From Porphyromonadaceae bacterium (GTDB lineage Bacteria; Bacteroidota; Bacteroidia; Bacteroidales; Paludibacteraceae), in contig CAJPNS010000032.1 of NCBI GenBank assembly GCA_905372135.1, forward strand, positions 1 to 17,401: 17,401 nt of DNA, written 5' to 3'. Position numbers and translations under genes: made by a program. Shown here piece after piece: positions 1-6,744 of this stretch (positions are counted from its first letter, which is position 1; every line of letters starts with the position of its first letter). The notes beneath the pieces were generated by a model. That model worked only from the letters and a program-made list of their open reading frames with translations. It ran no database searches and was not told the DNA's origin.

Positions 1-33
1 TGCCACTAGGTGGAAGAGTAGGTAGCCGCCAAC
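1..33 (+). rRNA. rrf: 5S ribosomal RNA, 3' end (partial)
   Basis: The first 33 or so bases read like the 3' end of a Bacteroidetes 5S rRNA: a GGTGGAAGAGTAGGTAGCCGCC segment split over positions 10-30, with the loop E/helix IV side (GAGAGTAGGT-like) followed by the terminal helix strand GTAGCCGCC. The 5' partner strand lies outside the window. A strong intrinsic terminator follows directly, as expected at the end of an rRNA operon. Only the last quarter of the gene is visible, so identity rests on this short conserved block; the exact 3' end is uncertain by a few bases. Confidence 0.8.
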
Positions 34-40
34 CTTTTTA

Positions 41-76
41 AAGAGGTTATCCCAAAAAACGGGTAACCTCTTTTTT
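41..76 (+). terminator. Rho-independent terminator of the rRNA operon
   Basis: AAGAGGTTA (41-49) pairs with TAACCTCTT (64-72), and CCC (51-53) pairs with GGG (61-63) after a single bulged T. The loop is A-rich, and the stem runs straight into a T-tract (71-76). It follows the 5S end within about ten bases. Confidence 0.85.
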
Positions 77-104
77 GTTTTATGATATCGATATTTATTT
101 TTTT

Positions 105-132
105 CCCTATAAACTTGGAAACTATTTTCCAA
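105..132 (-). terminator. Possible weak terminator of the DUF6064 operon
   Basis: TTGGAAA (115-121) and TTTCCAA (126-132) form a seven-base-pair stem with a four-base loop, about 22 bases past the stop of the minus-strand gene. The tail on the minus strand (GTTTATAGGG) is only mildly T-rich, so this is a weak candidate. It sits between two convergent transcription units. Confidence 0.3.
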
Positions 133-154
133 AAAAGTATAGGTAATCGTCCAA

Positions 155-883
155 TTATTTTTTCTCAATAAAGGCACTGAGCATTGTAGCGGTCAGTAGG
201 GCAGCAAGCCCTAAGCAGACTATTATCAATAGAGCGTTGATGTATTTTGCTTTTGGTTTGGTATCGGCACTCAGCCCCGTCAGAAAATACTCTCTGAAAA
301 ACAGATAAAGTCCCGGAATAGTGATGCCTACCAGCATAAAATCTTCGGGTATTTGGTACTGATATATTTTAGATAGTCCGAGCAATGACCAATGGCAGAG
401 CAATAAAAATAGAAAGATATTGATTTTACGGGTAAAAAGTAGTAACAATCCTATTGTAAACACCACTACCGAGCAGGGCATCACAGGCGAGGTTATGGTA
501 GGGAAAGTGAGCCCGCGTACCAACGAAATGGCAGGATAAACGAAAGGCATTGCCAACAAAATCCACGCAACTGCATCGTACTTATAAGTACGCTCGAAGA
601 CGGTATATCCTGTTATTATGTCCCATATCCATATTGCTGCCATAAGAACCCAGAATATAGCCATAACATCGTTGTAGTCTCGCTTGTCGCAGTAGATGAA
701 ATAATATACAACGGCAATCCACAGGTATAGTGCGGTCAGATATATCTTCATCGCCTCCTTAACCCATTGGCGAGGCTTACGTACAAGCAATATAGTCAGC
801 ACCATCCCTGTAATGGCAATAAAAATCTGAAGTAACCAGGTAGAAGAGTTGTAGTATGCGATAGTTTTCCAGAATATTTCCAT
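155..883 (-). CDS. DUF6064 family integral membrane protein
   Basis: A 242-residue, strongly hydrophobic protein with about eight candidate membrane segments (roughly residues 16-34, 47-65, 72-92, 103-122, 134-150, 153-170, 181-196 and 214-236) and a short basic C-terminus. The N-terminal pattern (an aromatic YYN segment before the first helix) and the central stretch around residues 132-150, with PVMPC followed by FTIGLLLLF, match what I recall of the DUF6064 family, which has no known function. There is no signal peptide beyond the first helix and no visible catalytic motif. The ATG lies three bases after the yjjB stop, so it is almost surely co-translated with the exporter pair. That suggests a membrane role linked to YjjPB, but this is only inference. 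Family call from memory; function unknown. Confidence 0.75.
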   Translation of the reverse strand: MEIFWKTIAYYNSSTWLLQIFIAITGMVLTILLVRKPRQWVKEAMKIYLTALYLWIAVVYYFIYCDKRDYNDVMAIFWVLMAAIWIWDIITGYTVFERTYKYDAVAWILLAMPFVYPAISLVRGLTFPTITSPVMPCSVVVFTIGLLLLFTRKINIFLFLLLCHWSLLGLSKIYQYQIPEDFMLVGITIPGLYLFFREYFLTGLSADTKPKAKYINALLIIVCLGLAALLTATMLSAFIEKK

Positions 884-886
884 ATT

Positions 887-1372
887 TTAGTGACGTGTTA
901 ATGAAAAAGCCCTATTCGGAAACAGGAACATCGGGAAAGTAGCCCCTACAGCCAACATAAAGATAACGGTACCTACTATCGTCGTGTTCGAAAAGAACAT
1001 TCCCATATATTTATTCAATTTATCGGGAATATTCATCGTCTGCAGGCACATTATAAGAGAAAACACCATATTGTAGGCAAATTTACCCGGGATCATCGGC
1101 AGCAGTGCAGGAATAGACAGTACTGTTATAGGACAGTAAACTTTCTTACCGAGCCACAGACTACCAAAACCTATAGCTAAGGCTGCTACCAACGAAGAGG
1201 TCGCAATATCTGTTTCCAGATAGGTCATCAGACAGAAGCGACAGGCGTGCCCTACGGCTGCCAGTAGAGCTATCGCTTTGAATGCCCTCAGAGGTGGGTC
1301 AGATATTGCACCGAACCCGATACCTGCTATGGCGGCAAAGAACCCGTCGGAAAGTATATCTATTGCTATCAT
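887..1372 (-). CDS. yjjB: YjjB-like subunit of a threonine/serine-exporter (ThrE) family transporter
   Basis: A 161-residue membrane protein, close to the 157 residues of E. coli YjjB. It has four or five hydrophobic segments. The block around residues 86-100 (IPALLPMIPGKFAY) corresponds to the family pattern xIPxxPGxxAY, and VGHACR near residue 40 matches the conserved GHGSR region. This is the small C-terminal half of a split ThrE transporter (DUF3815/ThrE_2); the larger half, yjjP, lies upstream with four bases between stop and start. In E. coli the YjjP/YjjB pair has been linked to succinate export, while single-chain ThrE proteins export threonine and serine. The substrate here cannot be read from the sequence. 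AGAA lies just before the ATG and no Shine-Dalgarno sequence is seen. Confidence 0.85.
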   Translation of the reverse strand: MIAIDILSDGFFAAIAGIGFGAISDPPLRAFKAIALLAAVGHACRFCLMTYLETDIATSSLVAALAIGFGSLWLGKKVYCPITVLSIPALLPMIPGKFAYNMVFSLIMCLQTMNIPDKLNKYMGMFFSNTTIVGTVIFMLAVGATFPMFLFPNRAFSLTRH

Positions 1373-1376
1373 TTCT

Positions 1377-2144
1377 TCAAATTAAACTGTTTTTTACCAA
1401 CAATAAAGTGAACAAAAGCCCTATGGCGATGTTTATAATAAGCAATGCTGCTTCTGTAAGGCGGGCAAATCCTGTCAGCACATACCCCTCGACAATGTCT
1501 ATTACTCCGTTGATGAGCGGAACTCCCGGCACCAGATACAGTACGCTTGTAGCTAACGCTATCTCTGAAGTAGTATTGAATATCAATGCGGTAGATGCAC
1601 ATAGCGAAGAGACAAAAGCCGATACGATGAATATGATATAATGATTTATCTTTTTCTTCTGCATTTGCTGTTTGAGGAAAAAACCTGTAATAGTAGCTGA
1701 AAAAACGATTCCCATCGAAATAGTGTCTCCTCCGAAAAGCTTGCAGAACGCCGCATTGGCAAAACCCACCAAGAGCAATACAAAAAGAGGGTGTATCATC
1801 GGAGAGGAAACAATTTTACGATATTTTGCCATTATTTCTTCGAGAGACAGATGTTTGTCCAACGCCTCCCAACTCAGTGCACTTAGTTCCGAATTGTACT
1901 CGAAACTTATGTGGTATGCGGGGATATCGATTACTTCATTGATTGCCTCGAGTGTATCTTTGTAACTGACGGTAATGATTATATTTTTGTGTAGAACACT
2001 CATTTTCACCTCTGTACCCAGAGCTTCGCCTATTCGTTTAGAGTTGCGTACCACACGCGAAGTGTGCGCGCCCGATGCCATAAGGTGAGATGAATATTCG
2101 ACAATAAACTTACTTATTGCCGTCAATGACTCGTTAGTATCCAT
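1377..2144 (-). CDS. yjjP: YjjP-like subunit of a threonine/serine-exporter (ThrE) family transporter
   Basis: A 255-residue protein, nearly the same length as E. coli YjjP (256). The first 110 or so residues are soluble and carry the DUF1212/ThrE pattern, seen as HLMASGAHTSRVVR around residues 20-33. The remainder has about five membrane helices, including HPLFVLLLVGFANAAFCKLFGG (residues about 118-139, motif split here only by position) and the conserved LVPGVPLINGVIDI region near residue 204. It is the larger half of a two-gene exporter with yjjB, which follows after four bases. A sigma-ABfr -10-type element lies about 25 bases upstream of the ATG, making this the first gene of the three-gene operon. 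Substrate is uncertain (amino acid or dicarboxylate). Confidence 0.87.
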   Translation of the reverse strand: MDTNESLTAISKFIVEYSSHLMASGAHTSRVVRNSKRIGEALGTEVKMSVLHKNIIITVSYKDTLEAINEVIDIPAYHISFEYNSELSALSWEALDKHLSLEEIMAKYRKIVSSPMIHPLFVLLLVGFANAAFCKLFGGDTISMGIVFSATITGFFLKQQMQKKKINHYIIFIVSAFVSSLCASTALIFNTTSEIALATSVLYLVPGVPLINGVIDIVEGYVLTGFARLTEAALLIINIAIGLLFTLLLVKNSLI

Positions 2145-2166
2145 ATTGAATAAATTATTTTACCCG

Positions 2167-2174
2167 CAAAATTA
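2167..2174 (-). promoter_or_regulatory. Promoter -7 element for yjjP-yjjB-DUF6064
   Basis: The minus strand reads TAATTTTG, a full match to the Bacteroidetes TAnnTTTG element, ending 22 bases before the yjjP ATG. The position 19 bases further upstream holds CTG rather than TTG (2194-2196), so the -33 part is imperfect. Confidence 0.5.
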
Positions 2175-2320
2175 TAAAAACTTATATTGTTGTCAGGTAA
2201 AAGTTTTGTATTAAGTAAGAAACAAACAGGGACGACTATCACCCCCGTGTTTCTTCCATTTTCCTCTAACTAAACATTCCTTAAATAGTGTACAAGGTAA
2301 TAGTTTTATCTGACAGTAGA

Positions 2321-2346
2321 AATAAAAAGGGCTTCCAAATGGATGC
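2321..2346 (-). terminator. Weak terminator candidate after dpp4
   Basis: On the minus strand GCATCC, ATTT, GGAAGC (2346-2331) forms a short stem with one mismatch, followed by CCTTTTTATT. It lies about 54 bases past the dpp4 stop. The stem is short, so the call is tentative. Confidence 0.35.
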
Positions 2347-2399
2347 AGTCAGTTGAAAATCTTTTATTCTACTCCCGTCACTTTGTTCTCTAATTAATA

Positions 2400-4556
2400 C
2401 TATTTTAGCTTGTCGTAGAAAAACTCCATACAGCGTTTATATATGTTATATCTCGATTTACTACCGAGTATACTATGATTTTTATTGGTAAATATCTGCA
2501 TATCGAATATTTTTCCTGCTTCTACAAGTTTATCTGCCATAAGATAAGTATTTTGTATATGTACATTGTCGTCGGCGGTACCGTGTATCATAAGAAGACT
2601 CCCCTGAAGACGGTCGGCTCTGTTTAATACGCTGGTAATGTTGTATCCATCGATATTCTCTTGAGGACGATTCATAAATCGCTCAGTATAAGCAGTGTTG
2701 TATAGTCGCCAATCGGTAACGGGAGCAATAGCTACACCGGCAGCAAAAGGCGAGCCTTCGGTAGTAAGACACTGTAAAGTCATAAAACCGCCATAGCTCC
2801 ATCCCCAAATACCTATTTTAGAGTTTGGATATTGTTGTTTAAGATATTGTGCTGCAGCTATTTGGTCTTGTGCTTCTAATATGCCGAGTTTACCATACGT
2901 ACAATTACGGAATTCGGTTCCTCTACTGCCTGTACCGCGTCCGTCGACACAAGCTACCACGAATCCATTCATTGCCAAATAATATTCCCAATCCATATCC
3001 CACTGGTTGATAGCTTCTTGTGAGTCGGGACCTGAGTATTGTGTCATTACGATACGTCGATTACCGTCTTTTGGTAGATTGCGAGGCTCGATTATCCATC
3101 CGTTGAGAGTTGTACCTTCAGATGTAGTGAAAGAGAAGAATTTTTTTTGCGGTAACCTCGATTGTTTTCTGTATTTATCCGATAAATCGCTATTGTTTTC
3201 GATATTGCGTACTATCTTGCCCGAATTGTCTACAACGTTGTATATGTTTGGCGTATTAATGTCTGAATAGCTGTGTATTGCGTATTTAAAACCATTCGAG
3301 AACAGTGCAGAATGATAGCCTTTACGCTTGTCGAGAGGAGTCATTTTGTTGTTAACGACTTTGTATACTTCTCTTTCGGTGGGGCTATTGAAAGCAGCTT
3401 GGCAGTAGACTGTCTTTTTTGTCTCGTCGTAGCCGTAAAAAGCTGTAACATCGAAATTTCCTTTGGTAAGTTGCTGTATTTGTATGCCGGTAGGAGAGTA
3501 TAGATAAATGTGTCGGTAGCCGTCTTTTTCGCTCATCATTACGAAAGAGTTGTCGGCATTGAATCTTACGTTGAAATTGCGATAGTCGGAATATGTTTTC
3601 GACTTCTCGGCATACAACTTGGTAGATAGCCCACTGCGAGGATTTAAGCTAAGTAACTCAATATTTTTTTGGTCTCTCGATAGTTTTACAATCGATAGCG
3701 CATCGGCCGAATTAGTCCATTTTATATATGGAATATAAAAATCCTCTCCTTCGACTTGCATTTTTGTAGTAGTACGATTTTCTATATCGTATGCCCATAC
3801 TGAGACTTTAGAATTTGTCGTGCCTGCCTTCGGATATTTGAAGTTTTCTAAGGTAGGGTAGTTGTCGTTGAATATCTGTATCGAAAATTCGGATACCTCT
3901 TTTTCGTCGAACTTAATGTATGCCAATAGCTTATTGTCGGGAGAAAAAGTGAAGTAGCGCACCTGGGCAAATTCTTCTTCATAGACCCAATCGGCAATAC
4001 CATTGATGATTTCGCCTGCTTTACCGTCTTTTGTTATGCGGCTCTCGGTGCCGAAATCGAGTTTTTTTAGAAATAGGTTATTGTCTCTTGCAAAGGCTAT
4101 TATTCTGCCGTTAGGAGAAAATAGTGCAGCCTGCTGAGCCCCCCCGTCTGATAGCTGCGATATCTTATTGCGGTCGATATCATATACATAATAGTCTGCA
4201 ATGACACTACGCCGATAAATAGGGCGTCCATTGGTCTCGATAAGTATCTTACTCTCTCTCTGGTCGAAAGAGAAATTATCGATTTTACTGAAAGGACATT
4301 TTTCGTGCCTGTCGATGTCGAAAAGTACTTGCGGTTTACTTGTCTTGTAGTAGTCTACTATTATCTGTTTGCGGTCGTTACCGATGTAGGCAAATCGCTC
4401 TCCGTCGTTCATACTTACTACATTTACAGGCGATTTGGCTCTCCATTTGCCTGTTGTCAGCTCTTTGAGATAGGTCTCGGCATCTTGTGCTAAGATATTA
4501 TTGTTCATTACAAATGGCAGTATCAATATTAACGTTAATAATTTTCTGGTAGTCAT
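2400..4556 (-). CDS. dpp4: Dipeptidyl peptidase IV (S9B family serine peptidase), secreted or periplasmic
   Basis: A 718-residue protein, close to the roughly 720 residues of Bacteroidales DPP IV. It starts with a signal peptide (residues 1-23, basic MTTRK, hydrophobic core, likely cut after ILA). Residues about 60-480 fit the DPP IV beta-propeller, including the DWVYEEEF segment at 189-196, whose paired glutamates bind the free N-terminus of the substrate. The C-terminal alpha/beta hydrolase has GWSYGG (Ser587 nucleophile), HGTADDN (Asp662) and NKNH (His694), so the triad is complete. QYSGP near residue 507 fits the oxyanion-hole tyrosine. The enzyme releases X-Pro or X-Ala dipeptides, used by many asaccharolytic or proteolytic Bacteroidales to feed on peptides. 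It begins 16 bases after the murC stop and is probably the last gene of the rprX-rprY-murC-dpp4 unit. Confidence 0.93.
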   Translation of the reverse strand: MTTRKLLTLILILPFVMNNNILAQDAETYLKELTTGKWRAKSPVNVVSMNDGERFAYIGNDRKQIIVDYYKTSKPQVLFDIDRHEKCPFSKIDNFSFDQRESKILIETNGRPIYRRSVIADYYVYDIDRNKISQLSDGGAQQAALFSPNGRIIAFARDNNLFLKKLDFGTESRITKDGKAGEIINGIADWVYEEEFAQVRYFTFSPDNKLLAYIKFDEKEVSEFSIQIFNDNYPTLENFKYPKAGTTNSKVSVWAYDIENRTTTKMQVEGEDFYIPYIKWTNSADALSIVKLSRDQKNIELLSLNPRSGLSTKLYAEKSKTYSDYRNFNVRFNADNSFVMMSEKDGYRHIYLYSPTGIQIQQLTKGNFDVTAFYGYDETKKTVYCQAAFNSPTEREVYKVVNNKMTPLDKRKGYHSALFSNGFKYAIHSYSDINTPNIYNVVDNSGKIVRNIENNSDLSDKYRKQSRLPQKKFFSFTTSEGTTLNGWIIEPRNLPKDGNRRIVMTQYSGPDSQEAINQWDMDWEYYLAMNGFVVACVDGRGTGSRGTEFRNCTYGKLGILEAQDQIAAAQYLKQQYPNSKIGIWGWSYGGFMTLQCLTTEGSPFAAGVAIAPVTDWRLYNTAYTERFMNRPQENIDGYNITSVLNRADRLQGSLLMIHGTADDNVHIQNTYLMADKLVEAGKIFDMQIFTNKNHSILGSKSRYNIYKRCMEFFYDKLK

Positions 4557-4572
4557 AATTATAAGTGTTGTT

Positions 4573-5934
4573 TTAGTAGTTTGTCTTTAAAAAATCTTTT
4601 ATTTGGGGTATATAGCGGTCGATATCTCCGGCTCCGAATGTTACTATCACATCGAAATCCTTGTCCTTGAGCGTTTCAAATAATAATGCTTTGGTCGTAA
4701 GCGATTTGTGAGCAGAAGTTATTTCGTTGTAAATCAATGCAGACGATACTCCTTCAATAGGCTTTTCTCTTGCAGGGTAAATTTCTAAAAGTACCACCTC
4801 GTCGAGCTGAGATAATGCCTCGGCAAATTCATGATAAAAATCGGCTGTACGGCTATACAGATGCGGTTGAAATACACCTAATATTTTTTTATCGGCGTAT
4901 AGCATCTTGAGTGAAGATATCGAAGAAGCCAACTCTTTGGGATGATGAGCATAGTCGTCGATGTAAATTTTCGGATGCTCCAAATGTTTTTCAAATCTAC
5001 GCTTCACGCCTCTGTACGAAGCCATCCCTTTGCGCAATTCGTCTTCACCGACTCCATTGAGCCAAGCAATTGCCATAGCGGCTATGGTATTCTCCACATT
5101 TACGAAGACCGGTACACCAAGCTGTATATCTGAGATTTGCGTGCCAAGCATAACGGCATCGAACAATAGTCGGCCGTCGCCCACTCTGATATTGTCGGCA
5201 TAGAAATCCGATTTTTCATTTACCGAATATTGATACGACTTTACACTTGGTTTCAACTTTGGATTTAGTTGTATGCCCTTTTTGTACAGAAGAGTACCGC
5301 CATCGACTATAAGAGAACAAAAATGTTCGAACGCTTCTATATAGTCTGAGTGTGAGCCATATATGTCTAAGTGGTCGGCATCGGTAGACGATATCACCGC
5401 CATAATAGGCGATAGCTTGTGAAACGAGCGGTCGTATTCGTCGGCTTCGATTACGACCAAATCGCTTTTGTCAGACAGCAACAGATTGCTATTATAGTTG
5501 ATAGATATACCGCCTAAAAACGCATTGCAGTCGACATGGCTTTGTCGTAACAGATGAGCTATCATAGTGGATATGGTAGTTTTGCCATGTGTACCGGCTA
5601 CACACAGCCCCCGCTCCGATTTGGTGATTTCTCCCAATACCTCAGCTCGTTTTAATATCCTGAATCCGTGTCGTTTGAAATACTCAAATTCGCCGTGTTC
5701 GGATGGTATTGCCGGCGTGTATATTACAATCGTTTCGTGTGGATCTGTAAACTCTGCGGGAATATTGTCGTTTAGGTCTGTATAGTGAATATCAATGCCT
5801 TCCGCCTGCAGATTTAAACAAAGTTGGCTACAAACTCTGTCGTAGCCACCAACTTTGTATCCTTTACGGTTGAAGTATCGAGCGATTGCACTCATACCGA
5901 TACCCCCTATACCAAGGAAATAGTATTTTGTCAT
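4573..5934 (-). CDS. murC: UDP-N-acetylmuramate--L-alanine ligase
   Basis: A 453-residue cytoplasmic ligase that adds L-alanine to UDP-MurNAc using ATP, the first amino-acid step of the peptidoglycan stem. The N-terminal Rossmann-like domain opens with GIGGIGMS (residues 8-15). The ATP-binding loop is GTHGKTT (114-120), followed by the ligase EADEYDRSF segment near 162-170 and DDYAHHP near 327-333; the C-terminal domain has FQPHLYSRT and ends with FGAGDI. Closest in my memory to Bacteroides MurC rather than Mpl, whose N-terminus differs. In Bacteroides and Porphyromonas murC normally sits in the division and cell-wall (dcw) cluster between murG and ftsQ; here it lies between rprY and dpp4. 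Whether this is the only murC or a second copy cannot be told from this window. A hairpin covers the bases just before the ATG. Confidence 0.92.
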   Translation of the reverse strand: MTKYYFLGIGGIGMSAIARYFNRKGYKVGGYDRVCSQLCLNLQAEGIDIHYTDLNDNIPAEFTDPHETIVIYTPAIPSEHGEFEYFKRHGFRILKRAEVLGEITKSERGLCVAGTHGKTTISTMIAHLLRQSHVDCNAFLGGISINYNSNLLLSDKSDLVVIEADEYDRSFHKLSPIMAVISSTDADHLDIYGSHSDYIEAFEHFCSLIVDGGTLLYKKGIQLNPKLKPSVKSYQYSVNEKSDFYADNIRVGDGRLLFDAVMLGTQISDIQLGVPVFVNVENTIAAMAIAWLNGVGEDELRKGMASYRGVKRRFEKHLEHPKIYIDDYAHHPKELASSISSLKMLYADKKILGVFQPHLYSRTADFYHEFAEALSQLDEVVLLEIYPAREKPIEGVSSALIYNEITSAHKSLTTKALLFETLKDKDFDVIVTFGAGDIDRYIPQIKDFLKTNY

Positions 5935-5935
5935 T

Positions 5936-5974
5936 TTAGTCTGATTTTTTATTAGACTCTATATATCAGACTAA
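5936..5974 (-). promoter_or_regulatory. Three-armed inverted repeat over the rprY stop and murC start
   Basis: On the minus strand TTAGTCTGA (5974-5966) is a perfect nine-base complement of TCAGACTAA (5944-5936), with a 21-base loop. The 5' arm contains the rprY stop codon and the 3' arm ends two bases before the murC ATG. The loop holds a third arm, AGTCTAAT (5958-5951), whose AGTCT can pair with AGACT of the right arm, and whose CTAAT can pair with ATTAG of the left arm, so alternative pairings exist. A ribosome ending rprY would open the long stem, which would couple the two genes. The repeat is plain in the sequence; the function is inferred. Confidence 0.5.
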
Positions 5975-6666
5975 TCCTGCGACGGGTAAACAATCTTATA
6001 TCCTTTTCCGTGTATATTTACGATACTTACTTCGGGGTCTTTCTGTAGTATTTTTCTCAGTTTGGTAATGTAAACATCCATACTGCGAGCGTTGAAGTAA
6101 GTTACTTCGCCCCAGATAGTTTTGAGTGCAGAGTTGCGTTCAAGTATCTGGTTTCCACTCTGAAGCAAGGCTCTCAACATTTCCGATTCTTTGGTAGTAA
6201 GTTTTGTCTTTTCGTTTTCGCATATAAGCACCTGTTTCTGGCAGTCGAATACGAATTTTCCGAACTTATATTCGGTAACACCCATCTGCAGCTTCTGCAG
6301 GCTTACGCGTCGGAGTATAGCCTCTATCCTGAAAAGCAGTTCTTCCATCGAGAAGGGTTTGGTGATATAGTCGTCGGCACCTATCTTGAAGCCTTCTAAT
6401 ATATCCTGTTTCAGGGCTTTAACCGTAAGGAAGATAATTGGAATTTTTGTATCTTTCTTTCTTATATCCGAAGCTAATGTAAGTCCGTCTTTTTGAGGCA
6501 TCATTACATCGAGTATGCATAAATCATACTTATTTTCGAGGAAAGCTTGGTAGCCTTGTTCACCGTCGGGCAATAGATCCACGTCGTAGTCTTTTGCCAT
6601 TAGGTATTCGCTAAGAAGAGAACCTAAATTGGTATCGTCTTCACATAATAAAACTTTAGTATTCAT
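5971..6666 (-). CDS. rprY: OmpR/PhoB-family response regulator, RprY-like
   Basis: A 231-residue regulator. The receiver domain (residues 1-120) has acidic residues E9-D10-D11, phosphoacceptor Asp53 in LDVMMP, Thr81 and Lys103 in ITKPFS, so all key residues are present. The C-terminal winged helix (about 130-228) shows the OmpR-type TTKESEMLRALL and SMDVYITKLRKIL segments, ending with the typical IVNIHGKGYKI wing. It closely resembles Bacteroides RprY, partner of the kinase RprX, which lies upstream with a 78-base gap. An AAAGGA Shine-Dalgarno-like sequence (minus strand 6679-6674) sits seven bases before the ATG, unusual for this phylum and possibly compensating for the long AT-rich spacer. 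Its targets are not visible; the downstream murC and dpp4 are candidates by position only. Confidence 0.9.
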   Translation of the reverse strand: MNTKVLLCEDDTNLGSLLSEYLMAKDYDVDLLPDGEQGYQAFLENKYDLCILDVMMPQKDGLTLASDIRKKDTKIPIIFLTVKALKQDILEGFKIGADDYITKPFSMEELLFRIEAILRRVSLQKLQMGVTEYKFGKFVFDCQKQVLICENEKTKLTTKESEMLRALLQSGNQILERNSALKTIWGEVTYFNARSMDVYITKLRKILQKDPEVSIVNIHGKGYKIVYPSQD

Positions 6667-6744
6667 AATTAATTCCTTTTTTTTTAGTTTATAGACTTGT
6701 ATTTTTTTTATAGGTTTATTTGTATCTTGTTTTTTTTCTTTACT

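Noticed and set aside
2217..2255. Inverted repeat AAGAAACA/TGTTTCTT considered as a terminator
   Set aside because: The loop is 23 bases long, no T-tract follows on the minus strand, and it sits far from the dpp4 stop; it may be chance in AT-rich sequence.
4573..5934. Mpl (murein peptide ligase) instead of MurC
   Set aside because: The N-terminus GIGGIGMSAIARYF and the overall resemblance to Bacteroides MurC fit MurC; Mpl proteins start with a different GICGTFMG-type loop.
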